Origin: Microbacterium halimionae
GTDB taxonomy: Bacteria; Actinomycetota; Actinomycetes; Actinomycetales; Microbacteriaceae
Assembly (NCBI RefSeq): GCF_011761265.1
Contig: NZ_JAAOZB010000001.1
Coordinates: 434,001 to 498,000 of the forward strand
Direction of reading: 5' to 3'
DNA: 64,000 nt
The position numbers and the translations under genes were made by a program. The notes under the pieces are model-generated. The model did not search any database. It saw only the letters and a list, made by a program, of their open reading frames with translations, and had not been told where the DNA came from. Below are positions 25,185 through 32,230 of this stretch, piece by piece (the first letter of the stretch is position 1; each line of letters starts with the position of its first letter).

Positions 25185-26462
25185 ATGACTGACTCCCGCG
25201 ACACCCCTGGCTCCAACTCCAACTCCCAGTCATCATTCGATGACCTGCTGCAGTCATCATCGGATAGCTCCAGCGAGTTTTCGATCGGTTTTCGCGGTTA
25301 TGACAAGCAAGAGGTTGACTCGGCCATCGGCGATCTCACGACGCGCCTCAATCGAGCGACCACCGAAATAACTGGCGCCGAGCAGCGCCAGCGGGAGGCC
25401 GTTGAGCGCGCGAAAGCACAGCAGCGGGAAGAGTTCGAGCAGCAGCAAAAAGAAGCAGACCAGCTGCGTGCCGATATGGCTGCCGTCAACGCGCAGTTAG
25501 AAGAAGCGCAGCGTCAGGTGACGACACTCACCTCGGAACTCGCCGACGACGCGACCGACGGTGAAGGTACGCATCGAAACCAATTCGAAGCCGTGCTTCG
25601 CGTTGCCGAAGAGCAGGCAAGCCTCCTGATTCAAAACGCTGTGACTCAGGCCGAGCGGTTGCTTGATTCCGCGCGAGACGAAGCCGATGAGCACCGCTCG
25701 CAGGGCCGCTCGGATGGTGCCGCCATTACGGCGGAAGCGCAACACGCAGCCGATCAGGTACACCTCAAGATCGACACTGAGCGCACCGCCCACGAGGCTG
25801 CGATCGAACGTGAAGCAGCACACGCCGCCGAGAAGGTTGCCCAGGCTGAGCGTGAAGCCGAAACAATCCGTTCCGAAGCCGAGAAGGGTGCCGCCGCACT
25901 CCGCGCAATGGTGACGCGCGAGACAACTGAACTTCGCGCCGACGCCGAGCGTGCCGTTCGTGAAATGAACGCTCGGGTGCTCGAGTTCGAAGAGTCGCTC
26001 ACGCGCCGACAGGATGACGCTCAGCAGGAGTTTCTCGTGTTGCACAATCAAGCCGTCGCACACGCTGAGCGCATCACATCGGATGCGAACGCTCAGGTCA
26101 CAGCATCCCTCGAGCATGCGCAGCGCATTTCGAACAAGGCTGATGACTACGAGCGCGTCATGCGCGCACAGGCAAAACAGATCGAAGCCGAAGCGCGACT
26201 GAAGGCCGAGGAAACCATGGATCGCGCCCGCACGAAAGCGCAAGGCATCGTCGACTCGGTTACCGACCACACAAACGGCGTGCTGCGAGACGCCGAAGAC
26301 CGCACCCGCCAGTTGCGCTGGCAGCAGCAGCAGCTCACGAGCTTCATGTCTGAGGTTCGCGAGCTCATCCGGCCAGAATCTCGCGGCAAAGAGCCAGCCA
26401 AAGTTGAGACTTCTGAAGACACAATCGAAGAGCACACCGAAGAGCAGTCGGCGGAGGGATGA
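25185..26462 (+). CDS. DivIVA-like coiled-coil protein
   Basis: About 425 residues. After a Ser/Asn-rich N-terminal tail, a DivIVA-type segment appears (FSIGFRGYDKQEVDSAIGDL, residues about 30-50). A long, highly charged Ala/Glu/Arg coiled coil then runs to about residue 400, and the tail is acidic (EDTIEEHTEEQSAEG). Such proteins bind curved membrane at poles or septa and organise growth in Actinobacteria. Start ATG 25185 is preferred since GAAGGA lies upstream; ATG 25173 overlaps it. It could be a paralogue of the essential Wag31 rather than that gene itself. The stop overlaps the next start by 4 bases. Confidence 0.75.
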   Translation: MTDSRDTPGSNSNSQSSFDDLLQSSSDSSSEFSIGFRGYDKQEVDSAIGDLTTRLNRATTEITGAEQRQREAVERAKAQQREEFEQQQKEADQLRADMAAVNAQLEEAQRQVTTLTSELADDATDGEGTHRNQFEAVLRVAEEQASLLIQNAVTQAERLLDSARDEADEHRSQGRSDGAAITAEAQHAADQVHLKIDTERTAHEAAIEREAAHAAEKVAQAEREAETIRSEAEKGAAALRAMVTRETTELRADAERAVREMNARVLEFEESLTRRQDDAQQEFLVLHNQAVAHAERITSDANAQVTASLEHAQRISNKADDYERVMRAQAKQIEAEARLKAEETMDRARTKAQGIVDSVTDHTNGVLRDAEDRTRQLRWQQQQLTSFMSEVRELIRPESRGKEPAKVETSEDTIEEHTEEQSAEG

Positions 26463-27058
26463 ACGAGCCTCACACTTCGGATGCCTCCACCACGGATGCG
26501 TTGATCGGCATTTCGCTCGGGCGTGAGATTCGAGCGGCACGCACGGCGCGAAAGTTGTCGATGCGGGCACTTGCCACGGCCGCTGAGATCAGCCAACCGT
26601 TTCTGAGCCAGATCGAAAGTGGCAACACCATGCCGTCGGTCGTTACGCTCTTTCGCCTCGCGAAGGTTCTCGGTATCTCTCCGTCAGCTCTCCTTCCCGC
26701 GATGCCGGAGCCCGAGCCGATCACCCTCACGCGCCGTGCGGAAGGTAAGCGGGTGCCCATCGCGGAAGGGGATGATGCGGCGAGCAGTCGCGTCATCTCG
26801 TCAGGCACGGCGCACATCGCCACGGTGCAGGAGTACCGCATCGATCATGGGCCGTACGTCGGCGATTGGTTCGAGTCCGACGGCGAACTCACGGTTTACG
26901 TCGTGGACGGTTCTGTCACCGTGACAATCGATGGTCGCGGCGACTGGGGACTCGGGCCGGGGGATGCACTCTCGCACCCGGGCGCCTACCGAAATCGCTG
27001 GTCGCTGCCGGGGCCGTCAGGGGCAACCATTCTGCTCGTGTACGCCGTCGCACCCTGA
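26459..27058 (+). CDS. XRE-cupin transcriptional regulator
   Basis: A 199-residue regulator. The helix-turn-helix is at about 20-75 (REIRAARTARKLSMRALATAAEISQPFLSQIESGNTMPSVVTLFRLAKVLG). A C-terminal cupin at about 125-195 (DGELTVYVVDGSVTVTIDGRGDWGLGPGDALSHPGAYRNRW) has the layout of a small-molecule sensor. XRE-cupin proteins often control catabolism of amino acids, polyamines or purines. The ATGA overlap with the DivIVA-like gene means they are co-translated, which is odd. The xanthine dehydrogenase genes lie just upstream on the same strand and are a possible target. Confidence 0.85.
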   Translation: MNEPHTSDASTTDALIGISLGREIRAARTARKLSMRALATAAEISQPFLSQIESGNTMPSVVTLFRLAKVLGISPSALLPAMPEPEPITLTRRAEGKRVPIAEGDDAASSRVISSGTAHIATVQEYRIDHGPYVGDWFESDGELTVYVVDGSVTVTIDGRGDWGLGPGDALSHPGAYRNRWSLPGPSGATILLVYAVAP

Positions 27059-27160
27059 CTTTCGGGCGTAAACGGAACCAAACGCTCTCTGCCGGACATA
27101 CCTGTAGGGCGCTCGAATCAGAGTGCCCACGCACCGGTAGCGAGCGAAGGAGGCGCGCAC

Positions 27161-27937
27161 ATGAGTCACCCGATGAGCCACTCGGCATTCGCTCTCGTGT
27201 CGACGCGCGCCGCGGCAGGGGCTGCGCTCGCTACCGGGCGTCGAGACTTCACTTGGTCGTTCGTGAAAGTGAGGTCGCGGCATCGCGGTTATCCTGAAAG
27301 TGCTTCGCAGACGAGGCGTTTGCGAGTGCGATCGGGGGATCAGGTAGTGACGAGCGGGGGCATGGAGCCGTCAGACAGCGACCTGCTGTTTCGACTCACG
27401 AGGGGTGACGAGCAGGCCTACCGGCTGCTGTTTCGTCGTCATGAACGTGTCTGCTACCGAGTTGCGCTCGCAATGGTGGAGTCGCCGTGGGATGCCGAAG
27501 AGGTGGTGGGAGCTGCCTTCGCCGAGCTCTGGAAGAAGCGCGAAAGCGTGCGAATTGTCGACGAGAGCGTGGTGCCGTGGCTCTTGACGGTGGTTTCGTA
27601 TGCGGCGAAGAATCAATTGCGAGGGCTTCGTCGCTATCGACGGTTGCTGGCAAAAGTGCCGCACGACGGGCCCGAGCCCGATCACGCCGAAGAAGTCGCT
27701 CGAGTTGTTGATGCGGCATCCGTTTCTGCCGAAGTACAAGCTGTGCTCGCAGACTTGGGCGCTCGCGACTCCGCAGTTGTTGTGCTCTGCATGGTGGAAG
27801 GATTGACCACGCGAGATGCTGCTCGCACGCTCGGGTTACCCGAGGGCACCGTGAAATCTCGCCTCTCGCGCGCGAAAGCGAGATTGCGTCGCAGCTTGTC
27901 GCGGTACGCACCGACAACCGAGGAGGTGGCGGAATGA
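27161..27937 (+). CDS. ECF-like RNA polymerase sigma factor
   Basis: Sigma-70 family protein. Region 2 (LLFRLTRGDEQAYRLLFRRHERVCYRVALAMVESPWDAEEVVGAAFAELWKKRE) and region 4 (VVLCMVEGLTTRDAARTLGLPEGTVKSRLSRAKARLRRSL) are clear; no region 3. Two start options exist. ATG 27161 has a perfect AAGGAGG (27147-27153) seven bases upstream and gives 258 residues with a basic 65-residue leader. GTG 27347 (GGGGGA upstream) gives the usual ECF length. I report the first because of its ribosome-binding site. It overlaps the next gene by 4 bases. The target promoters are unknown. Confidence 0.8.
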   Translation: MSHPMSHSAFALVSTRAAAGAALATGRRDFTWSFVKVRSRHRGYPESASQTRRLRVRSGDQVVTSGGMEPSDSDLLFRLTRGDEQAYRLLFRRHERVCYRVALAMVESPWDAEEVVGAAFAELWKKRESVRIVDESVVPWLLTVVSYAAKNQLRGLRRYRRLLAKVPHDGPEPDHAEEVARVVDAASVSAEVQAVLADLGARDSAVVVLCMVEGLTTRDAARTLGLPEGTVKSRLSRAKARLRRSLSRYAPTTEEVAE

Positions 27938-28422
27938 ACGACAACGAACGGATGCCGCGCGCCCACGCCATCGAAGACCTCCTTGTTGAGCGGATGCACT
28001 CCGACCTCACCCGTCCGCGGTGGTGGCGCACGTGGTGGGGCAAGCTCAGTGCCGCTGGCACCGTTTTTGTGCTCGCGGGCGTATCGATCGCTGCGTTTCA
28101 AGTGCTGCAGCCCGCGCCGGTGACAGATACCGAAGTTGTGGACTGCCTGGCGGATCCGCCACTGAACGCTGACGGTTCGCTGTCTGGCACTTCAGTCTCA
28201 GTGTTGACCGAGGACGGCCGGATCAATGTTGACGATGCCGTTGCGACGTGCCGCACGGTCTGGGAGGCGGGCTTTCCTGCCGACGACCCACTCGACCCCT
28301 CGCCTACGCCAGGAGACATCCCCACATCGTTCACCGTATGCGTGACAAACGACGGTCACCCCGCTGTTGCTCCCGGCGACATCGACTGCGTCGCGTTGAG
28401 CCTTCACCCCGCGGACGGCTGA
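27934..28422 (+). CDS. Single-helix membrane protein coupled to the sigma factor
   Basis: A 162-residue protein not recognised by family. A basic, Trp-rich cytoplasmic N terminus (RPRWWRTWWGKL, about 26-38) precedes one helix (AAGTVFVLAGVSIAAFQVL). An extracellular domain with four cysteines follows (VVDCLADPP, ATCRTVW, FTVCVTNDG, DIDCVALS). The start overlaps the sigma-factor stop (ATGA), which suggests a regulatory partner. It lacks the zinc-binding HxxxCxxC motif of typical anti-sigma factors. The 3' end overlaps the convergent HNH gene by 19 bases. Confidence 0.6.
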   Translation: MNDNERMPRAHAIEDLLVERMHSDLTRPRWWRTWWGKLSAAGTVFVLAGVSIAAFQVLQPAPVTDTEVVDCLADPPLNADGSLSGTSVSVLTEDGRINVDDAVATCRTVWEAGFPADDPLDPSPTPGDIPTSFTVCVTNDGHPAVAPGDIDCVALSLHPADG

Positions 28423-29762
28423 CCCCAGTTTTCTGCAAGTGCTCCGGGTGGATCGGTCAGGTCGGGTTCGAATGCGACGCCGGGTGGTGTGTCGGTGTAA
28501 CTTCGCCCGGTTGGCGAGGTCCACTCCAACACACCGTCGCCTTTTTGTTTCACCGACCACCTGCTCGCATGTTTCAGGCTGTGATGTCGTCGGCACAGAT
28601 GCGCGAGGTTGTGCTGATGCGTCGAACCCCCGAGCGCGGCATCGACTGTGTGATCAATGTCGCACCGGTGGGTGGGCATGCGGCATCCCACGAACCTGCA
28701 GTGTTGATCTCGCGCTCGAAGTTGCCGTTTGAGTTGGTCGCTGGGTCGGTATCGATCGACCGCCACCACCGTGCCCGTGACGGGCCGAGTGAACACTCGA
28801 TCCCACCCCGGCGCGGTACCCGCGAGGCGTCGTGCACTCTCGGGATCAACCAAGCTCAGCCCCGACAGATCCGTCGGTGTCGAACTCGTTCCTGCAAGGG
28901 TCGTGGCCGGAACGGTGACCTGCACGATGGCCCGGATCGCGCCGAGCCCGCCGCAATCGTCACCCGCGAGCGGGTCAAGGCTCGGAACCGAGGTCAACAG
29001 CATGTCGGAGAACAGGTCGGCCCGGATCTGATCCGTCGTTCGCCGATCATCCACTACGGGTTCGTCTTCGGTGCGGAGCTTCGTGCCGTAGTCCGACCGC
29101 CCTGTTTGGAAGTCCTTCAACGCCCGCGCCTGCTGCGTGAGTCGGTTGAAGATCCCATGCGCCTGCACCGACGGCAACACCGCATTGAGTGAACTCATCC
29201 CATCAGCGAGGTCAAACAGGCGCACAGTCCGCGTCGCGTTCGCGTCTTCGAAGCGTTCCTGAAGCGTTCGCGGCTGTGCTTTCTCCGCCAACGCTGCAGC
29301 AAACCCCCGCAACCTGCCCGGTGTCTCAGCCTCAGCGACCCCGACCACGTCGCGGTCGTAGAGGGCCTTGGCTGCAGCATCCGTCAGGTTCACGCCCGCC
29401 CGCAAGATCTCTTGCACATGCCGTTCCGAGACACGCCCCGCGCTCCACGACCCGAACGTCTCCGGATACGACTCGGTCACGTCGAGCGCATCATCGACAC
29501 GTATTTGCGCCGTGCGATCCGACAGTCGCAACGCAGCCCCAACTTCTGCCGCGACCGCACGCATCGGAATCTCACGATCCCGCGAGTCACGCGACGTCAT
29601 CCGCCGTATCTGGGCAAGAGCGATCCGCCCCATGTTTGCAAGAACCGCAGCGCGTGCCGCCTGGATGTGCGCGATCTGTTGATCGAAAGAAATCAACGTC
29701 GCCACAGACTCAGACAGCTCGGAGGCCTCTGCTTCTTGTTGCTCGGTTTCGTTCTCTGACAT
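28404..29762 (-). CDS. DUF222/HNH endonuclease family protein
   Basis: About 452 residues. The N-terminal helical DUF222 (13E12-type) region is followed by a C-terminal HNH nuclease domain (RDQHCRFVGCRMPTHRCDIDHTVDAALGGSTHQHNLAHLCRRHHSLKH). The two Cys and the His cluster look intact, so a metal-dependent nuclease is plausible. Members of this family occur in many copies in Actinobacteria and mycobacteria and their role is not settled. The start at ATG 29762 follows TTGGGGC. A second, more divergent copy lies at 39.5 kb in the opposite orientation. Confidence 0.85.
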   Translation of the reverse strand: MSENETEQQEAEASELSESVATLISFDQQIAHIQAARAAVLANMGRIALAQIRRMTSRDSRDREIPMRAVAAEVGAALRLSDRTAQIRVDDALDVTESYPETFGSWSAGRVSERHVQEILRAGVNLTDAAAKALYDRDVVGVAEAETPGRLRGFAAALAEKAQPRTLQERFEDANATRTVRLFDLADGMSSLNAVLPSVQAHGIFNRLTQQARALKDFQTGRSDYGTKLRTEDEPVVDDRRTTDQIRADLFSDMLLTSVPSLDPLAGDDCGGLGAIRAIVQVTVPATTLAGTSSTPTDLSGLSLVDPESARRLAGTAPGWDRVFTRPVTGTVVAVDRYRPSDQLKRQLRARDQHCRFVGCRMPTHRCDIDHTVDAALGGSTHQHNLAHLCRRHHSLKHASRWSVKQKGDGVLEWTSPTGRSYTDTPPGVAFEPDLTDPPGALAENWGQPSAG

Positions 29763-29811
29763 GCCCCAAGTATCGAACGTACCTCCGACATTGAGCATCC
29801 CAAGCCAGCCT

Positions 29812-29854
29812 AAAAAACCCCGGCGTGGATAACTTTCTCAAAAAACTTTCGGGG
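29812..29854 (-). terminator. Possible terminator after the DeoR gene
   Basis: On the minus strand a five-base stem CCCCG/CGGGG (29850-29854 with 29818-29822) encloses an AT-rich loop and is followed by six T (29812-29817). The stem is short and the loop long, so this is a moderate candidate. It would separate the DeoR gene from the HNH gene downstream. Confidence 0.4.
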
Positions 29855-29889
29855 AGAAGAAGATGCGCGGCCGCTACCCCGCGGGCGCG

Positions 29890-30648
29890 TCAGCGCGCGT
29901 GCAGCAAACGGACCCCGATACCGGCCAGCGCACTCAGCGTCGGCGACGCCGTGTCGGCGGACTCCACAATCACCGCGGCGACCCCATCGAGCGGCAACAC
30001 TTGATAGCGCGAGACGGCTCCGATCTTCTCGCTGCTTCCCAAGACGTACGTCTCGCTCGCCCGACTTGCAAGCACGCGCTTCATCGCCGCTTCGTCCGGG
30101 TCTCCTGTCGTGAGGCCGGAGTGCTCGTGGATGCCGGTGACCCCAAGAAAAAAGCGGTCTGCACTGATCGCCGCGGCTGCCTCAGCGGTGGCCGCGCCGC
30201 TCGCTACCGCCGAGTGCTTGAAGAGCCGCCCACCAAGAATGATCACTTCTGCCGCATGATCGAGAAGTGCGGCAGCAACCGTCGGACTGTGCGTAATGAT
30301 CGTGCACTCGGTGTCAAGCGGCAGCGCCCTCACCATTTCCAGGGCGGTGGTACCGCCGTCAATCAGCACCGTGCTCCCCGGTTCAATCAGCCGCGCTGCG
30401 TATTGACCGATGCGCTGTTTACTCTCGGTCGCCACAGTTTGCCGTGCGGCATAATTCACGACAGCGGGCGACGCGGGCAGTGCACCTCCGTATACGCGAA
30501 CAGCAAGGCCAGCGGCATCCAGTTCACGTAGGTCGCGCCGGATGCTGTCTTCCGAGACACCGAGTTCGGTAGCAATGTCTTTCGCCACAATTCGGCCCTC
30601 GGTGCGAAGACGATCCAGCAAAAGCTCTTTGCGCGATGCGGCCAGCAT
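29890..30648 (-). CDS. DeoR-family transcriptional regulator
   Basis: About 252 residues. The helix-turn-helix is LLLDRLRTEGRIVAKDIATELGVSEDSIRRDLRELDAAGLAVRVYGGAL, followed by the DeoR sensor domain (IEPGSTVLIDGGTTALEMVRALP, then VIILGGRLFKHSAVASGAATAEAA), which binds sugar phosphates or related effectors. ATG 30648 has AAGGAG upstream. It is divergent from a DUF4406 gene, with two TGTGCACG repeats between them. Autoregulation and control of the neighbour are likely. Confidence 0.9.
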   Translation of the reverse strand: MLAASRKELLLDRLRTEGRIVAKDIATELGVSEDSIRRDLRELDAAGLAVRVYGGALPASPAVVNYAARQTVATESKQRIGQYAARLIEPGSTVLIDGGTTALEMVRALPLDTECTIITHSPTVAAALLDHAAEVIILGGRLFKHSAVASGAATAEAAAAISADRFFLGVTGIHEHSGLTTGDPDEAAMKRVLASRASETYVLGSSEKIGAVSRYQVLPLDGVAAVIVESADTASPTLSALAGIGVRLLHAR

Positions 30649-30665
30649 GCGTACTCCTTCACGTT

Positions 30666-30698
30666 TGTGCACGAGTGTGCACGTTCATGTATTACTCT
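30666..30698. promoter_or_regulatory. Direct repeats and promoter between DeoR and DUF4406 genes
   Basis: TGTGCACG occurs at 30666-30673 and again at 30676-30683, one helical turn apart, on the same face. TACTCT (30693-30698) lies six bases before the ATG at 30705 and fits a leaderless promoter. The repeats also lie about 20-35 bases before the DeoR start. They are the natural candidate operator for the DeoR protein. Confidence 0.55.
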
Positions 30699-30704
30699 AG
30701 CCGC

Positions 30705-31073
30705 ATGCCGAAGCCAATGATGATCTTGATCGCCGGGCCATACGCCTCGGGCACCAACGGAGACGCCGAGCTGATGCAGCAAAACCTCACGCGCCTCGAA
30801 GAAGCCGCGTGGCCGATTTTCAAAGCGGGCCACGTGCCGATGATCGGTGAATGGGTAGCGTTGCCGATTCTCAGCAGCGCGGGAGCCAGTGGACCCTCAG
30901 ACCCGCGCGCATCGGAGGTCATGTACCCGACCGCACATCGCCTCCTTCAGCACTGCGATGCGGTGCTTCGCCTTCCGGGCGAATCGAAAGGCGCAGACCA
31001 AGATGTCGTCATCGCGCGCGAGCGCGGTATCCCCGTCTATTCATCGTTGACGGAAGTGCCCGGCGTCGAGTAG
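30705..31073 (+). CDS. DUF4406-like small protein (deoxyribosyltransferase-like fold)
   Basis: A 122-residue protein. MILIAGPYASG at the N terminus, QHCDAVLRLPGESKGADQDVVIARERGIPVYSSL at the C terminus, and NLTRLEEAAWPIFKAGHVPMIGEW in the middle fit the DUF4406/nucleoside 2-deoxyribosyltransferase-like Rossmannoid fold. The substrate is unknown; a nucleotide or nucleoside sugar ligand is the family expectation. It probably lacks a 5' leader. The divergent DeoR regulator suggests a role in sugar or nucleoside catabolism. Confidence 0.65.
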   Translation: MPKPMMILIAGPYASGTNGDAELMQQNLTRLEEAAWPIFKAGHVPMIGEWVALPILSSAGASGPSDPRASEVMYPTAHRLLQHCDAVLRLPGESKGADQDVVIARERGIPVYSSLTEVPGVE

Positions 31074-31086
31074 CCGGATCCTCTCG

Positions 31087-31692
31087 TCACCCGAACGTGC
31101 CGGAGGGCCGATAGACAACCGACGAGACGGCACCGTTGAGCGAGCCGAGAGTCGAGCAGTACGGAGTGCAGTTGAGTCGAGAACCGCCGTACGAGGTATT
31201 CGCATACGTGGTGACCCAGCAGTTCGCATAACCTCGTGCCGATCGGGCGGTGTCGTTCCATCCCGACGGAAGACTCGGAAAACCATAGGTCACGCCATTG
31301 CAACCGGAGCCGGTTCCCCAGTGGAGAAGCGACGTTCCGCTCGCGCCGGTTGACGACCACAGCGTGCCGACGTGCACGGTGCTCTCCGCGGCGAGCGCCG
31401 TGCGCGACGGCGTCTCGCCTGCAACGCCAAGTAACTTCTCGAGGTCTCCGGGCGCACCGTCGGCGATGAACTCTTTCGCCGCAGCGACGGTATCAAAGCA
31501 CGAGATCACCGTCGGCACGCGCGTCACGTCATCTTTGCTCGTGATGGGTAGCCCACCGACTGTGCACGCGCGGGCGGGAGCAGTGCTGACCTGAACCTCA
31601 GATGCCGACGCCGCAGTGGGAACCGCAAACAAACCCGCAACCACCAGGACCGCACCTACCGCTACCGATGCGAGCCCTCTCCAGCGAGTCAC
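31087..31692 (-). CDS. Secreted protein of unknown function
   Basis: About 201 residues. A clear signal peptide (LASVAVGAVLVVAGLFAVPTAASASE) is followed by a cysteine-containing mature domain. The C-terminal part (CNGVTYGFPSLPSGWNDTARSARGYANCWVTTYANTSYGGSRLNC) looks like the short, aromatic/Gly-rich crystallin or inhibitor I36-type modules seen in secreted actinobacterial proteins, but I do not assign a family. GTG 31692 has CAGGAG seven bases upstream. It overlaps the upstream AraC-type gene by 4 bases, so the two are co-translated. Confidence 0.65.
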   Translation of the reverse strand: MTRWRGLASVAVGAVLVVAGLFAVPTAASASEVQVSTAPARACTVGGLPITSKDDVTRVPTVISCFDTVAAAKEFIADGAPGDLEKLLGVAGETPSRTALAAESTVHVGTLWSSTGASGTSLLHWGTGSGCNGVTYGFPSLPSGWNDTARSARGYANCWVTTYANTSYGGSRLNCTPYCSTLGSLNGAVSSVVYRPSGTFG

Positions 31693-32126
31693 AGCCAAAC
31701 TCCTGTCGTGCCGCGCCCCCACCGGTGCGCCCGGGAGACATCTTCCTCTTGCTGACGGAGCCGGCGCTGCAGTTGCAGGGGCGTCTCATCGAACACCCGC
31801 CGAAAGTGAAATTTCATTGCGCTGAGATTCGTAAAACCCGCGCCCTCAGATGCGACCGTCAGGCTCCGGCACTGCCCGCACAAGAGCGAACGCCGCACCC
31901 GCTGCACACGAGCCCGGCCGATGGCGTACGCCACACTCTCACCCTCTGAGAAGGTGCGATCGAGGGTCTTCCGCGATACACCAAGTACCCCAGCGAGTGC
32001 ATCCTCATCAAATTGCGGATCCCAGCACTGTTCGCTGATGACCTGCAACGCTCGCACTCTAAGTTGAGCGCGCCGTGTTGTTGTCATGTGCGACACGTGA
32101 TCGGATGCTGCCGTCGATGCTCTCAT
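31689..32126 (-). CDS. AraC-type DNA-binding protein, short form
   Basis: A 145-residue protein that consists mainly of an AraC/XylS helix-turn-helix pair (FDEDALAGVLGVSRKTLDRTFSEGESVAYAIGRARVQRVRRSLL, then VASEGAGFTNLSAMKFHFRRVFDETPLQLQRRL). It lacks an N-terminal effector domain, which is unusual. An ATG at 32087 is an alternative start. It diverges from the aldehyde dehydrogenase operon, with the 32127-32230 gap between them, and is the likely regulator of that operon or of the secreted protein to which it is coupled. Confidence 0.75.
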   Translation of the reverse strand: MRASTAASDHVSHMTTTRRAQLRVRALQVISEQCWDPQFDEDALAGVLGVSRKTLDRTFSEGESVAYAIGRARVQRVRRSLLCGQCRSLTVASEGAGFTNLSAMKFHFRRVFDETPLQLQRRLRQQEEDVSRAHRWGRGTTGVWL

Positions 32127-32198
32127 ACCGGGTCATGTCCGGCAGGCGCACAATGGTTCCCAACCTTCTGGAAACACGATTGTCATCTGATTGCTACT

Positions 32199-32215
32199 AG
32201 TTATCAACGATAGCT
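32199..32215. promoter_or_regulatory. Imperfect palindrome in the aldehyde dehydrogenase promoter region
   Basis: AGTTATC-AAC-GATAGCT, with six of seven arm bases matching, ends 15 bases before the ATG at 32231. It may be an operator for the divergent AraC-type protein or another regulator. The rest of the 104-base gap holds no gene I can see. Confidence 0.4.
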
Positions 32216-32230
32216 ATTTAGCATCGAGGT

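Noticed and set aside
27059-27160. Gap before the sigma-factor gene
   Set aside because: I see no gene, repeat or clear regulator site apart from the AAGGAGG that serves the sigma-factor start.
29824-29832. DnaA-box-like TTATCCACG on the minus strand
   Set aside because: A single 8-of-9 match in an AT-rich gap; no cluster, no dnaA or dnaN nearby, so not an origin.
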